From: Chionis minor
Lineage: Eukaryota > Chordata > Aves > Charadriiformes > Chionididae
Assembly: GCA_013398295.1 (NCBI GenBank)
Contig: VZSF01003002.1
Span: forward strand, 613,905 to 677,904
Direction: 5' to 3'
Length of the DNA: 64,000 bases
The position numbers were made by a program, and so were the translations under genes. The first letter of the stretch is position 1; each line of letters begins with the position of its first letter. This document shows positions 13,801 through 25,800 of this stretch, in pieces. Under the pieces are notes generated by a model. It ran no database searches, was not told where the DNA came from, and saw only the letters and a program-made list of their open reading frames with translations.

Positions 13801-16800
13801 TATCTGTGAACTGCTCAGAATTTTTTTTGTATGTAACAGGCTGTATCTGAATCTGCAATTTCTGCATAAAGTTTGGATCCTACTTTGGAGAGTCATTCTG
13901 CATATGGATGTGCATGCAGCATTTGGTTAGACTTACTTAAAAAAGCCTTTTGCTCAAGTCCCATCAGTCCAGCTCTACCCTGTCTTTGCAGCAAAGATCT
14001 GTTGCTACAGCCCTTGGCGTTACTTCAGGAGAAGTTTCCAGTCAGAATTAATTTTTGACATAGATGAACAGGGACTTTAGTGAGACAGCTCCAAAGTGTT
14101 TGCCCTACATACTTTTGCTGAGCATTAAGCCTTGAAAAATGAACAATTACATTTAGAATTGCCTTTCAACATTAATAGCTGGAAAAGTTCTCTGTGTAAG
14201 AGTGGGAATTTATTTGCTGTGGTAAAAGTGGAGTGGACTCATACTTTCTCTATTCAGAGGTACTCCTGGTTTGGATTGTGTTGTCACCTTTTTTTTTTTA
14301 AATAATGTTCTTGATGATAAAAACAGCATACAAAGATGAGACTGCATTTCAGAAACTGAATAGTGCCTTCTTCTCCATAGATCCATAACCATTAACCAAA
14401 AGAGTGCAAATTTAAAACAGTCTTTTGAGCGGAAAAGGTTACCTTTACCAAAGAAGGTACTATTGCAGAGATGTACATGTTGAGCTGATTTTACAAAGCG
14501 GTCAAGTAGCTTTGTGTTCTAAAACTTTTAAGATCTGCATGCAAGGTACAACTAAATTTCTCTGACAGGTACATGGAAAAGCTGTTAATAACCTAATATC
14601 CCCTGTGTCAGAAATGTATTTTTAGAATGTGTAAGGCTTAAAGATGTCTTTTTTAATGCAGTATCAGGAAGTTAGAAAGCCTGGGAATGATAAAATACGT
14701 GATTTTTTTCTCTGTGCCTTCACCCCATAGCATTTTAGGAAATGGTGGGCTTCATTGTAATCCTTGTACGTTCTTCTTTTCCTGTTTTCAGGATTCCTCT
14801 TCGATTGGAACAGCCACGGTGGCTGGTCCCAGGACAAGTGCAATAATTGGAGATCAGGGAACACCACCGAAGGTCCAGCTCCCCCTCAATATGTAAGCAG
14901 CTCATCTCAGTCCCTGCGTACTCTTTGTTTACAGTCGTGTGCACGTGTGTGCATGTGTTTGAAATCTGAAAGCCTGAATCTCAGCTCAGGAGCATTCTGA
15001 GAAGAGAGAGATCACAATTTCATACATGACCCAGCCTCTGCTGAAATTGAAAAACAAGTAGAGAAAATCAAGACTTCCCCCTTTCTCTGTGAGCCCTTTT
15101 AGTCTCCTGGTATATTTTATTACAGCTGTATGAATCACTGTGAAGCAAATGGAATGCCTCTCGGCTAGAGAAAAATCTTTTGGTGTAGTCCCATGCAATC
15201 AAATACCTGATATGTTCATCAGTAACCAGAAAAAAAATGACCCAATTGCAGTTTTTCAGTGCCATAAACAAATGCAATGAATGAACTTCATATCATGGGC
15301 ATATGGACTTACTGAAGTGTGTAGAATAACAGAAGGTTGACTAGATACAAAACAAAAAGGGTAGACTTCATTATAATAAATCTCTTCTAGCCTGGTTGGT
15401 TTATCTGGTACCTGTCTAGTTAAACTACTGAACCCTTTCCTCTCATCACATATACCTTGTGAAAGCAGTAGAACTATACAGACATACATATAGATGCACA
15501 CCAGTATTTTAAGGTTTTATCATATGGCTAAAACAAGGTCTGAAATCACAAATAAAATCCTAAAGTAGCATAGTAGATCTGCTTTAAAGAGAATAGGGGA
15601 GTTGGAATAGAACCAAAACAGATTTGGTTTTGCGTACTAAGATGAGAGCTTCATACTTGATCTTCATACCACGTCACTCACTGCCCCACAGATAGGTCTC
15701 ATCATCACCCTGTGGTCACCCTGTGCAGCCTGTGCATAGTGGGGCACAAATTTATTTTAAATGTTGCCCAGGGAATCAGCAGCTGGCAGTATTTCCAGTA
15801 TTTAGTTGCTGAATCAGGACATTTTCCAGCGCTCTGGTAATGCCCTTGCATCTGTGCCTCAGCAAGCCTCTCCTCCCATTCTTCTTCTGTTGTCTCCCTC
15901 GTGAAGCAGCCTCATAATCCAGTCTGTCATTTTGCATTTTCGTGAGCTAAGTTCCAGTCAAAGGGGAAGCGTTATCTGAAAGCTGTAGCAGAACTGGGGA
16001 GGTGCAACCCTAGACAGAGCCCTGGGGCTTCTGCGTTGGAAGTATAGTCATAGGCAGCTCCCCAAGGCCAAGAACATGAGCTACCTTCTCACTTAGGCCT
16101 TTTTTTTTTTAGGGAACTTTTAATAAATATTTTGTCTTCTCCTGCTCCCTAACCTTTAGCATCACTGTTTCACATAGCCCAGAATAACTTGTTATTACAT
16201 TCTGTGAGATTTAAGATTGTTGTTTTAACACTTTCTTCTTGGTTGTGGGGAGTTTGCTGCTGAATTTTCACACCTAAAATCTAGAGAACGATGAAGCGTG
16301 TCCAAGTCCAAAGGCTTTGGCTTAAGGCAAAATCGGCCTCAGCAAAGAGGACCACTAGACCTGATTCCCTGCCAGAGGAGAAGCCCAGAAACACTTTCTG
16401 AGGAGGGAAGCTGCCTGCACTCAGATTCTTTTCAACCATGTATGAAAGCAGGCGTCCCACCAGCTCTCCCACAGCCCCCATCTCTGCCGGCACATGGGTC
16501 GTCCGCCTGTCCCCGTAGGGCTGGCATGCCATCCATGGCTAGGCAGCAGACCCAGGACGGGCCTGTCGCTGGGTTTGGAGAAGCCCCTGACTCGTTGCAG
16601 ACTAATGGAGGAAGCCCCCAGGGATGGGCATCTTCACTGCCCCATGTAGGTGGTGGGATCACCAGTACACAAAGAAAATGCTGATGACCTCTGTTGACCC
16701 AGAGTCACATTGTGTGGTTATCACACAGAAGTTTTCATCAGTTCAGCCATACAGAGGTTGGTCAGTTTTGGTGTGGAGTCCAGGCTGGGCTGCTGTACAC

Positions 16801-19800
16801 CTTCTTTCAGTCTCCGCAAGGATTCTGATACTGTCTCTGGAGGATGTTTAGCTTCATTGTGATACTGTATGTTCAGGCTTAGTGGAGGCTGAGTTGGGGG
16901 AATTTGCAGGGAGGAACAGAAAGAAACTGGTAGGAGAGCTGGAGATAGCTGCAAAGGAAAGCAGCCCGTGATCCACTTAGGGTAATTTTCCTTGCACCTT
17001 TTCCAGCATCTCAACCTGTAAATTACGTCATTACATGTAGGCCTGTGGGGAAAGGGCTAAGTAAGTCTATCTAAAATGCTCTGTCCTTGACTTCCTGCGT
17101 TACCCATACCTTCTGAAGATGAGCCCTGTGTAAGCAGCAACTTAAAAAGGGGTAGTGAAAGCCACACTTTCTGCTCCCTTGAGTGAGTGCAGTCTGGCAC
17201 TTTCTGTTATGTCCTAGCAGAACGCAGCGCTGAAGGATTAGCACGGAAGCATGCAACCTTATTTCATGTCAGTGTGGTGCATTTTAATGTTCTTCAGTTC
17301 ATGTGCAGCCTCATGTTTTCCATCAGGTGAACAGCTACGGACCTGCTCAGGACAACCTGATTATATAGGCTAAACAAAGGATGCACAGGATGGTTTCTCC
17401 CATCTGTTGACTAATGAAATACAGTTTCTGATTAGGTCTTTGTACCCCATGCACGTGGTAAACAGAGACAGGCATATCAGTCTAAGCATGCCCCAAGGAG
17501 CTGTTACCAAATATTTCATATTCTGCTCATTACTGCTGTTTATTTACTGACTTCAGAATAAAAATAAGGAAATCTACTGGTACCATAAAGGAGTAGAATC
17601 AGGAAAACTAACAGGATTTATTCTTCAATTATATTTCCTGGAGAGCAGAAGTGAAAAGCCATGTATCATTTTTATTGGCTTCAAGTCTACAATCACAATG
17701 GTTATAGTTTTCATTATTTCTCTGGTTCACTGCTATAAGGTGGGCAGCAAGCCTCTTCTCACCCACCCCCAAGCCTAAGAGCATTCTGCTGCACTTTGTA
17801 GTGTAAATGCACTTTCTGTAAGTGTTTTCCCATTTGTCCTAATCTCTCTGCGCTGCCTATAAAGCACAAATAAAATAAAAAAAACCTCTCAAGGCACAAC
17901 CTTGATCAAGAATTGCCAGAAATCCCTTTCTGCATTTGTAGAAAGATGACAGTACCCAAAAAATTTGCTATTTACAGGGAAAGTGTTGTTCTGAGTGTTC
18001 ACTCTTGCTATCCTATCCTAACTTTCCATTATTCCCCAAAGTGCAAGCAATCACTTCTAATTTTCAACAAGGATCTCTCTAAACAGAGAGCATATCTTTG
18101 GAGACTTTAAGTTGTAGTCATTTCACAACATTAGACACATCCCTGAAGTAGTAACGGAAGAACAAAAGAGAGATAAAAAGAAAGATTCTAAACAAAGAGA
18201 ATAAATAAAAGCTGTAATTAAATAAATAACAAGTTCTACATATTGGGTCCTCTATTAAAGATTTATTAGAATACTTGCATGCAAAACATCCAAAGCCAAA
18301 TTTTACCACTTCACTTACTTAAGTAAAAATCCCCTTGCAGGGGGATTTGTCCCTCTGTCACTTTTTGTTTACCCACATAATACAAGAATTACCATACCAG
18401 ATCAGAATGGTTTGCTGTATTGTTTCTAAACCTGGCCAGCATAAATAGCATGGAGAACACTGCAAGGAAAACTGCCTTAAATATTTTTGAAGTAGCCAAC
18501 CCATAGGAAAAGTTTCTTTTCCTGAAAATCCACAGTAAAGGTGGCTTCTACCCTTAAGCATACAAATATATACTGCATCCAGATGTTAGCCTGCAAAGCC
18601 TTCCTGCTTGAGTCCTGGTTACTCTGGCTGTCCCTGTACTTGCCTTGTCCTTCTGAAGCTGCTGCTAAGTCCTTAGCTTTAGTGCTGCTTTGTGGCAGTC
18701 TTTTGCTTTGGTTGTGCCCTGAGTGAGAAGGATGTCCTATGAGTTTCTAAATTACCCCCTCCCTTTAATCTGATTAGCTATTCCCTTTATTGTCTTAGTA
18801 TCCACTTGATCTTGTGTCTGACATTCTGTGTTTGGCATGCTGTAATGATGCCAAACCACCATTTCTGGTGGTTTTTTTACCACCATTTCTTTCACACCAC
18901 CATTTCTGAGCAGTGTTTCTGCTCACTTTCTGCTCTGCGGGGCTGGAGTTGAAGCAGGACAGGCAGTGGTTGGCGTCAACTGTGTGCTTTCTTCTTGTGT
19001 GACCTCTCCCCACAGCTACCTAGCCCTGTATGCCTACAAGCCTCAGAAGAACGACGAGCTGGAGCTCCGCAAAGGTGAGATGTACCGGGTCATTGAGAAG
19101 TGCCAGGACGGCTGGTTCAAGGGGACGTCTCTGAGGAGTGGGATGTCTGGTGTCTTCCCAGGCAACTACGTGACGCCTGTTTCAAGGTGAGGACCACTGG
19201 CCGAGGTTGATATGCCTGAGCCGGGGCTGAGAGGGATTCTGTGTATGGAGGATGCTGAAAACAATGTAGCTCTGCTTTTAAATCACATTCTTCTTCCAGA
19301 AACTTTCTGGTGGCATTGCATACTTGGGTAATGAAACTCGCTGGTCGTAGCATTGGAGTAATCCATGTTCTCGGCAGACTTCCCTAGTTGTGTTAGATGA
19401 TGGCATTTACAACCTCTGACTTTATGAAGTCTGAGACCAGGTTTTACCACTGTAAAGAATCTGTTGGATAATGATTTTTTTATTGTTATAAAACTATGGG
19501 ACATGTAACAGAGATAAACAAAATAAGCAATGCTTGTGTCTTGCTTTTCAGTAGCTCCTCATGTAGATTTTGGTTTTCTTAAATTAAATGTCTTGAATCG
19601 TTTGGTTCAAGACTAATGTTTGAACCATTAAAATTCAGAAGTGGTAGGAGAGTTCAGTAAATTGTTCAGTAGGTTTTAGCTACGTCTGTCGCGGTTGCAG
19701 AAGAGGAGAAAAGCATGTTTGGAGATGAATGCCATTTGTCAGAGTTCGGTATTGGACAACACCAAGTCAAAGGGTGTTTCTGATCTAGATCCCACTCTGA

Positions 19801-22800
19801 AATAGTCTGCAAGCTGAGGAGAAAGTTCATCAGTGTGTCCTAGACTGTTTTGCCCCACATGCTCCTTGCAGGATAGTGTTGCCATGTGTATGCCATCTCC
19901 TTTAGAGCAACCGTGGGTTTGCAAATCAAACTTCCTCCTTCTCATATGCTCTCAGTCTCTCCTCCCACATGCAAAGTCTCCACCATCTTTTCACGCCTCT
20001 CCAGAGAAAGGCACCTCTCATCTCAGACAGTGTTGATCTTGAAAAATTGATCCAGGTTTGGTCCATCTTCAGCTTACGTCGTTTGTCATATGTAGACTGA
20101 GCAAGACCAAAAGTTAAGAGCAGATTAGAAGATGATAACTAAACCTGCTGACAGTCCTAATATTGCATTTCAGTCAAAAAAACCCAAGCATTAATTCACA
20201 GGGGCTTCACTGTTCATCAGCCTAAATGTATTTACCTGATTTTATAGAGCGCCTTGGCTGCCTTCACTCCTTGCCTTTTCAGCTCTTAATTAGTAACGAA
20301 GTTTGTGCTGAAGTGTTGGTGATCTGTATCAGCAAGACTTTATTAAATGCAGCGTGTCACAGCTAGAACAAGACAGAGAGAAGTGCTAAAGGGCAAAAGT
20401 GCTCTCCACAAAACCCAAAAGCAGCTTTATGATTATATTTATGATCCTGTGAGCTAATTAAGTTCCTCTGTAAATCACCCTCAGTGAGAACAGCAAGAAA
20501 AGTCTGATAGCAACAAAATCTCCTATTTGCTGCACTTTCTGCTTTCTTTGTTCCCCTTTGACAGCAAAGGAGAGAATTAGATTCATGCATGTTTTTCTGC
20601 CACTCCCTACAAAACCCAAGAAAACGAAGTTGCCCGTGAATTTAATAACACTGAATTAGATTTAAAAGCTGCCAAAGCACATGTGTGAGCAGAGCATGGT
20701 GGAAAAAGGATAAGACCCTTTAGATGGATGGTCAGACACAGGGCGGCAGAGAAAATTTGCCATATCCAACATCTATCCATCTCTATGGGAGTCACAGATA
20801 GTTTCTGTAACTGTCGGTGTGCGTGTCTGCTCAATGCGGCTTTCTGTGGATTATTAGGTGTGCTTTTCTGGCAAACTCAATCTAGTGCAGATGGCAAAGC
20901 CAGCCCCAGCTGAACCTTGCTGCTACCCTGCCAGCTCTTCACAGCAGATGACAGACAGTCAAGATTTCCATCTGGTGGGATTCCCAGCTTTTCCCTACCT
21001 GGAGGCTGATGAAAAAAAATTGAACAACAAAAAAAATCAGGTTCATTTGGCAAAATGTAATCCAAGCAAACCTTGCATGATGAGATGAGTCAAGGATTTT
21101 ATGACACCATGGTGTTGTTTTTCCTCCTGTGATTTTGCGGGGAGCGGGGATTGAGCAGAGGGGATGGCTATGTCTTGCACTTTTGGACCATATCTTCCAG
21201 CCTGTGTTTTGGTCTCTTTCTATCAGAATTTCACTGTTTTGGCTCTTTCTTTTTCCATTCTTTTCTTAGGGTTGCTTCTTCTGTCTGTCTTGTCCTCTGA
21301 ATTGGGCCAAATTGTTCATCCTACTCCTCCTTTCTGCTCTTCTCCTCTCTGTGGTCCCACACAACAGTTTTGAGTGCCCCAGAAGTTCTCCCCCATAGGC
21401 TGGTCTTGCACCCTTTCTGTTATCCTCTCGTCCCTTGCTAACCCCCTGCACTGTCTCATTTCTATGTCCTCCACCATACTTTGTTCTGCATCATATCCCC
21501 TCTGCTGTCCTTTTCTGGAGGAGACCTTGGCACATGGAGTAGCCGCCTTCTGTTTTGTGGCATCTACTGCTGGGGAAGGCAATTTTTCAGGAACCTGAGT
21601 AAGAGACTCAGAAAAAGAGCTGCTGAGCAGCAGCTGAGTTTGTCCATTGGTGTCCTTCTGTCGCCCCAGTGATCTCCTGCCCTGGTCAGAGAGTTTCTAG
21701 CTCTGTGGTAGCAGGATCAGGACCTGCTCTAGGCTGAACTCATTGCATAGAAGGAGCCTCGTTCCTTCCCTCTGAGGTCTACCCAGCCACTCAGATGAAA
21801 TGCAAACTATACATACAGTTTAAGTGAGCAATGAAAGAGGGGTCGGTTATTATCTGGATTTTCTTTTCAGTAAGGTCAGCTGCATTCCTTTCCCTTTTGC
21901 ATTTCCTTAGCAAGTCTAAGCTAGGGCTGGTTACATGGCTAGGATAAGTGCTCAGCCAAGCCAAGCCCTGCCAACTCTGCTACTTTTCAGTCCCCTTCAA
22001 TAGCCACACACAGATTTGGTGTTATCCATCTTTTTTTCTCCCTGTGGGGCTGTATGCAGGTTTGGTCCTAAGAAAAGATCTCTGAGCCTGTTTTAATTAT
22101 CACTCCATTAGTGCCTGTAAAATAGCCTGTGGCACACAAAATGGCATTTGGGAAATATCCATTTCTACTGAATTTAGATTTGTGATTTTACTAGGAACTA
22201 TTCAGACAGAAATGTAGCTTAAGAAAAGAAGTGATTTTCACCCTGCACTTCTCCCCATATGATAAAAAGATGAAAATGTCCTCCAGCAGGCTTACAACTG
22301 TGTCCTATAAAGATAAATATACATCTATATCTTGGTTTAGTTTAACACCTGAGAATGTATCATGTTGAACCCCCTAAGTAACTGGGGGTGCTTATCAGCA
22401 TTGTGGCTGGATATCAGGGTCTCTGCAGCATACTTACGCTGTGCCTTGTCTCCATGCAGGGTGCCGGTGGGAGCTGGGCAGCCCAGGAACAGCGGAGCTG
22501 GGGGAGCTCCGACAACAAAAGGAGCCCCAGGAGCCATCCACCCCATCGGGGCTGGCCACACCAGCTCCGCCACGGCTGTCAGACCGGTTGTTCCTATCAC
22601 TGCTCCTCAGACGCATCCCCAGCTACAGGCGGCCTCTCCGCAGCTGAATAACTGCTTGAGGTACTCCGCTCAGCAGCCAGCCAGCCAGACCCGCAACGCC
22701 ATGCAGATGGGTACGTGCGCACGCCTGCGGGTGCCTCTCGTCCTGCCTCGGTGGGATTGATGTCGCACGCCTCGAGCGCGAGCCTTTCGAATCTGCAGCT

Positions 22801-25800
22801 TGCTTTCTCCTTTTAGTCACAGCTCAGTCAATGTGGAACAGAGTATGTTTTATTTGCTTGTAATATTTATGGGCTCCTATTGATCTCTGGGAACCACGTT
22901 GTGTTTATCAGATTGTTCTGTTGCTACAGCTGAAATAGATTATAGTGTTTACAAATATTTATACAATTTATCTGAGTGAAAGCAAGCACCCTGCATACTG
23001 AGGAGATTAACAGTTCTGAGTCCGGTTGGCGTGCTGATGGAAAAATACTGCCCTTATCGCAGGGCAAGTAATACACGACTTAAAATTAAGAAGCATTTCA
23101 TTGGGCTTCAGGGATGAAAGGTATTTATTAGGCAGAACGGGACCCGGTGTTAGTGATAAAGCAAAAGATCTGAAAAATACTGCCACCTTTTTGAAATAAG
23201 AGCTTCTCATACCAGGGGGCCTCTGTTCTTTCTAGGTTCCTTTTCTGATGTACAGCACAATTTTCTAGAGTACAAATTATTCCCCTTTCCCTGATGTTAA
23301 ACAGCTCTGATGTTGAATAAAATAAAAGTAAATCCTGTGGTGGAACTTCATAGCAAAATTTAAAACATTTTGTTTCTGATATTTTATAGGGATGTGAGCC
23401 ATTGTGTTTACAAAAGCAGATCAGGAAGGACTGTGACTGCTGAAAACTGAGGTCTTAGATACAAAACAGAACAGGCACAAGTGAGAAATACGCTGTGGTG
23501 TAAATCGTGGATTCAAACCTTTTGAAGCGAGGAGGCACTGGTATGACCACCTAATCTCACCTCCAACACAGTCCAGACCAAACAATCAAATATGTATGAA
23601 TCTGAATCTGGAACAGTGCAGACTCCTCTGCTCGGCAAACAGTGGCAGGACTTTACATGGCATCTGTGTCACACTGGGAAATAATCTTCTTTATAGCTTA
23701 TCCTAATTTATAATAATTTATCCTCTTTTTGTCTAGTTCAGAAAGTGCTGCTTTCACCTCAAGTCACACCCTTCCAAAAGCCCTTCTGCTCCCACAATGC
23801 AAAGACAGGAATGTCCTCTCTTGGGCAAGGCTCTCGGGAAGCATTCAGGTGTTCCTGGTAGCTCCTGTGCCCATGTCAACAGACAGACGGACTCCCCTGA
23901 AACTGAGGTGACAGTTTTGTCCCACTCACCTGGCATGCCCCACACCTTTCCTTCCACAGCGCTGCTGTGCTACACCTCCAGCAGCTTCCCTGATTTAAGA
24001 TTGCTCCTCCAGGTTGCTCTGACGTCTTAAAGTGCCTGGGAGTTGGCAGGCAGGGTGATGCAGGGATCACAGAGATGCTCCAAAACCTCCTAAGCAGGGA
24101 GTTCTCCAGCCCTTTTAGAAGGTTCATGAGATTGTTGTTTTAATTAAACAAATCTTGGCCAGGATAAAGATAGGAAATTTTTCATGATTTTCAGTATTTT
24201 CTCCGTAATGGATGTTCATCACTAGTATCGTGTGGACCAGAAGCCCTCAAAAGGTCTCCTTAGTCTGCAGGACAGGGCGATGCACACGGACTTTTGGAAA
24301 AGCTTTCCAAGAGAGGCCAGCTGGCACAGTATTCAAATCACGTTTCTGTTGGCTTGCAATATACATGAGTAACAAATCAATTTTGCACAAGGCCACTAAT
24401 GTAGGAATACACCCAAAATGAAATATGAGTGGTGTAGAACAAAAATAGCCTTCAGTGAGCATTGCTAATTAATAGCATGTTTGATGCAGCACAGTCCAGA
24501 TCCAGAGATCCCAGAGCAAAGGCATACATTGTAACAGTAAGCAGATGAAATTACAGAATAAAATGTGAGAGCTCTGCTCAGAGTTGATTTTTCTCAGGCC
24601 ATTTATTTTACTGTGTCTCATGTTTTCTGTTTCCTTTGCGTCTGGAAACACCAAACACTATATGAAAGAAGTAATGTACCTAAAATGATTATCAAATCAG
24701 TCTTCTGTATCCAGGTACATGCAGTGAAATTCCATTATTGCTCTTTTTCTCTAAATTTAGGAAAGCCATTGCTCCCTACAACCTTGACCCTGCATGCTTC
24801 ACCATCCCAGAAAATTACATTTCTGGCAGTAGTTGTTGCTCATCAACCAAACAGGAAAATCAGAAGGAGGGAATCACTTCAAGATATCCAGTGGTGCCCT
24901 GTCTGGCTCTCTGGAAAGGAATTGTACATTACAGTGTATGTTCTTGGTAATCCAGGGAGGGTGAAATGGCGAGTAATAGTAAGAGTAGTCTTGAAGGTGT
25001 CTGTAATAACAGTTTTTAGGTCCTTCCTCACGCTACATGGTAAAAACACATCAAGATCAAGACTGGTTAATGATAGTTGGGTTGATTTGCTATGAGCAAC
25101 ATTAATAAAAAGAGATGTCATGGAGTCAAGGAGTTACCATGAGGGAGAATCGTGTAAACTTTGGGGCTGCTAATCTGATGATTGCACTTTGGATAATAAG
25201 GCATAAGGCCAGGGGATGATATTCCCTCCTGACAGCAGCGCTCAGCTGGTGTAGTGAATACAATTAATAGCACTCCTTATCATTTCAATACCTGGTAATG
25301 GGTGCTGCTGTTAACCACAGAAACAGAAAATAGTGGTTTGAGTTGTTCTAGCATTGTTGTTTAGATATAGATTGAGTCAACTCCAGCTGATCCTATGTAA
25401 AAATGTATCCTTTGGATGAATTTGTAAGAAAACCACAGATCAGAGTGGGTCAGAAATTTTCCAGAAGGATGCTTCTTCGTCAAAGAAAAGCTGATCTGTT
25501 GGACTCGGCTTTTTCTAGGAATGGATGTAGTTCAACCAGACTTCAGACGTGAAGCTGTCCTGGATCAGGTTTCCCAGAGCTGTTCTCTGCAGAGGAGAAC
25601 AGCACAGTGACTGGCTTCTATGTTTTCACATCCCAGGTGAATGCCCTGACCAGAATAGAGGCTATTGTGGGGTGGGTAAGTAGGTTGTACTCAGAAAAAT
25701 GTTCAAAGTTTCCAATTTTGCACTGAGGCAGAACAAAACCAGATTATGAAACCTTGAAATCATTTGAGAAATGGGCATTTTCCATCCAGTCCTACCATTG

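Noticed and set aside
16298..16684. 128-codon plus-strand frame in intron B-C
   Set aside because: It lies in a locally GC-richer part, is Pro/Ser-rich without a family match, and has no splice signals that fit SH3RF3 phases.
24565..25095. 176-codon plus-strand open frame in intron D-E
   Set aside because: No recognisable domain, AT-rich codon use and no conserved motif. One or two open frames of this length are expected by chance in 64 kb read in six frames.
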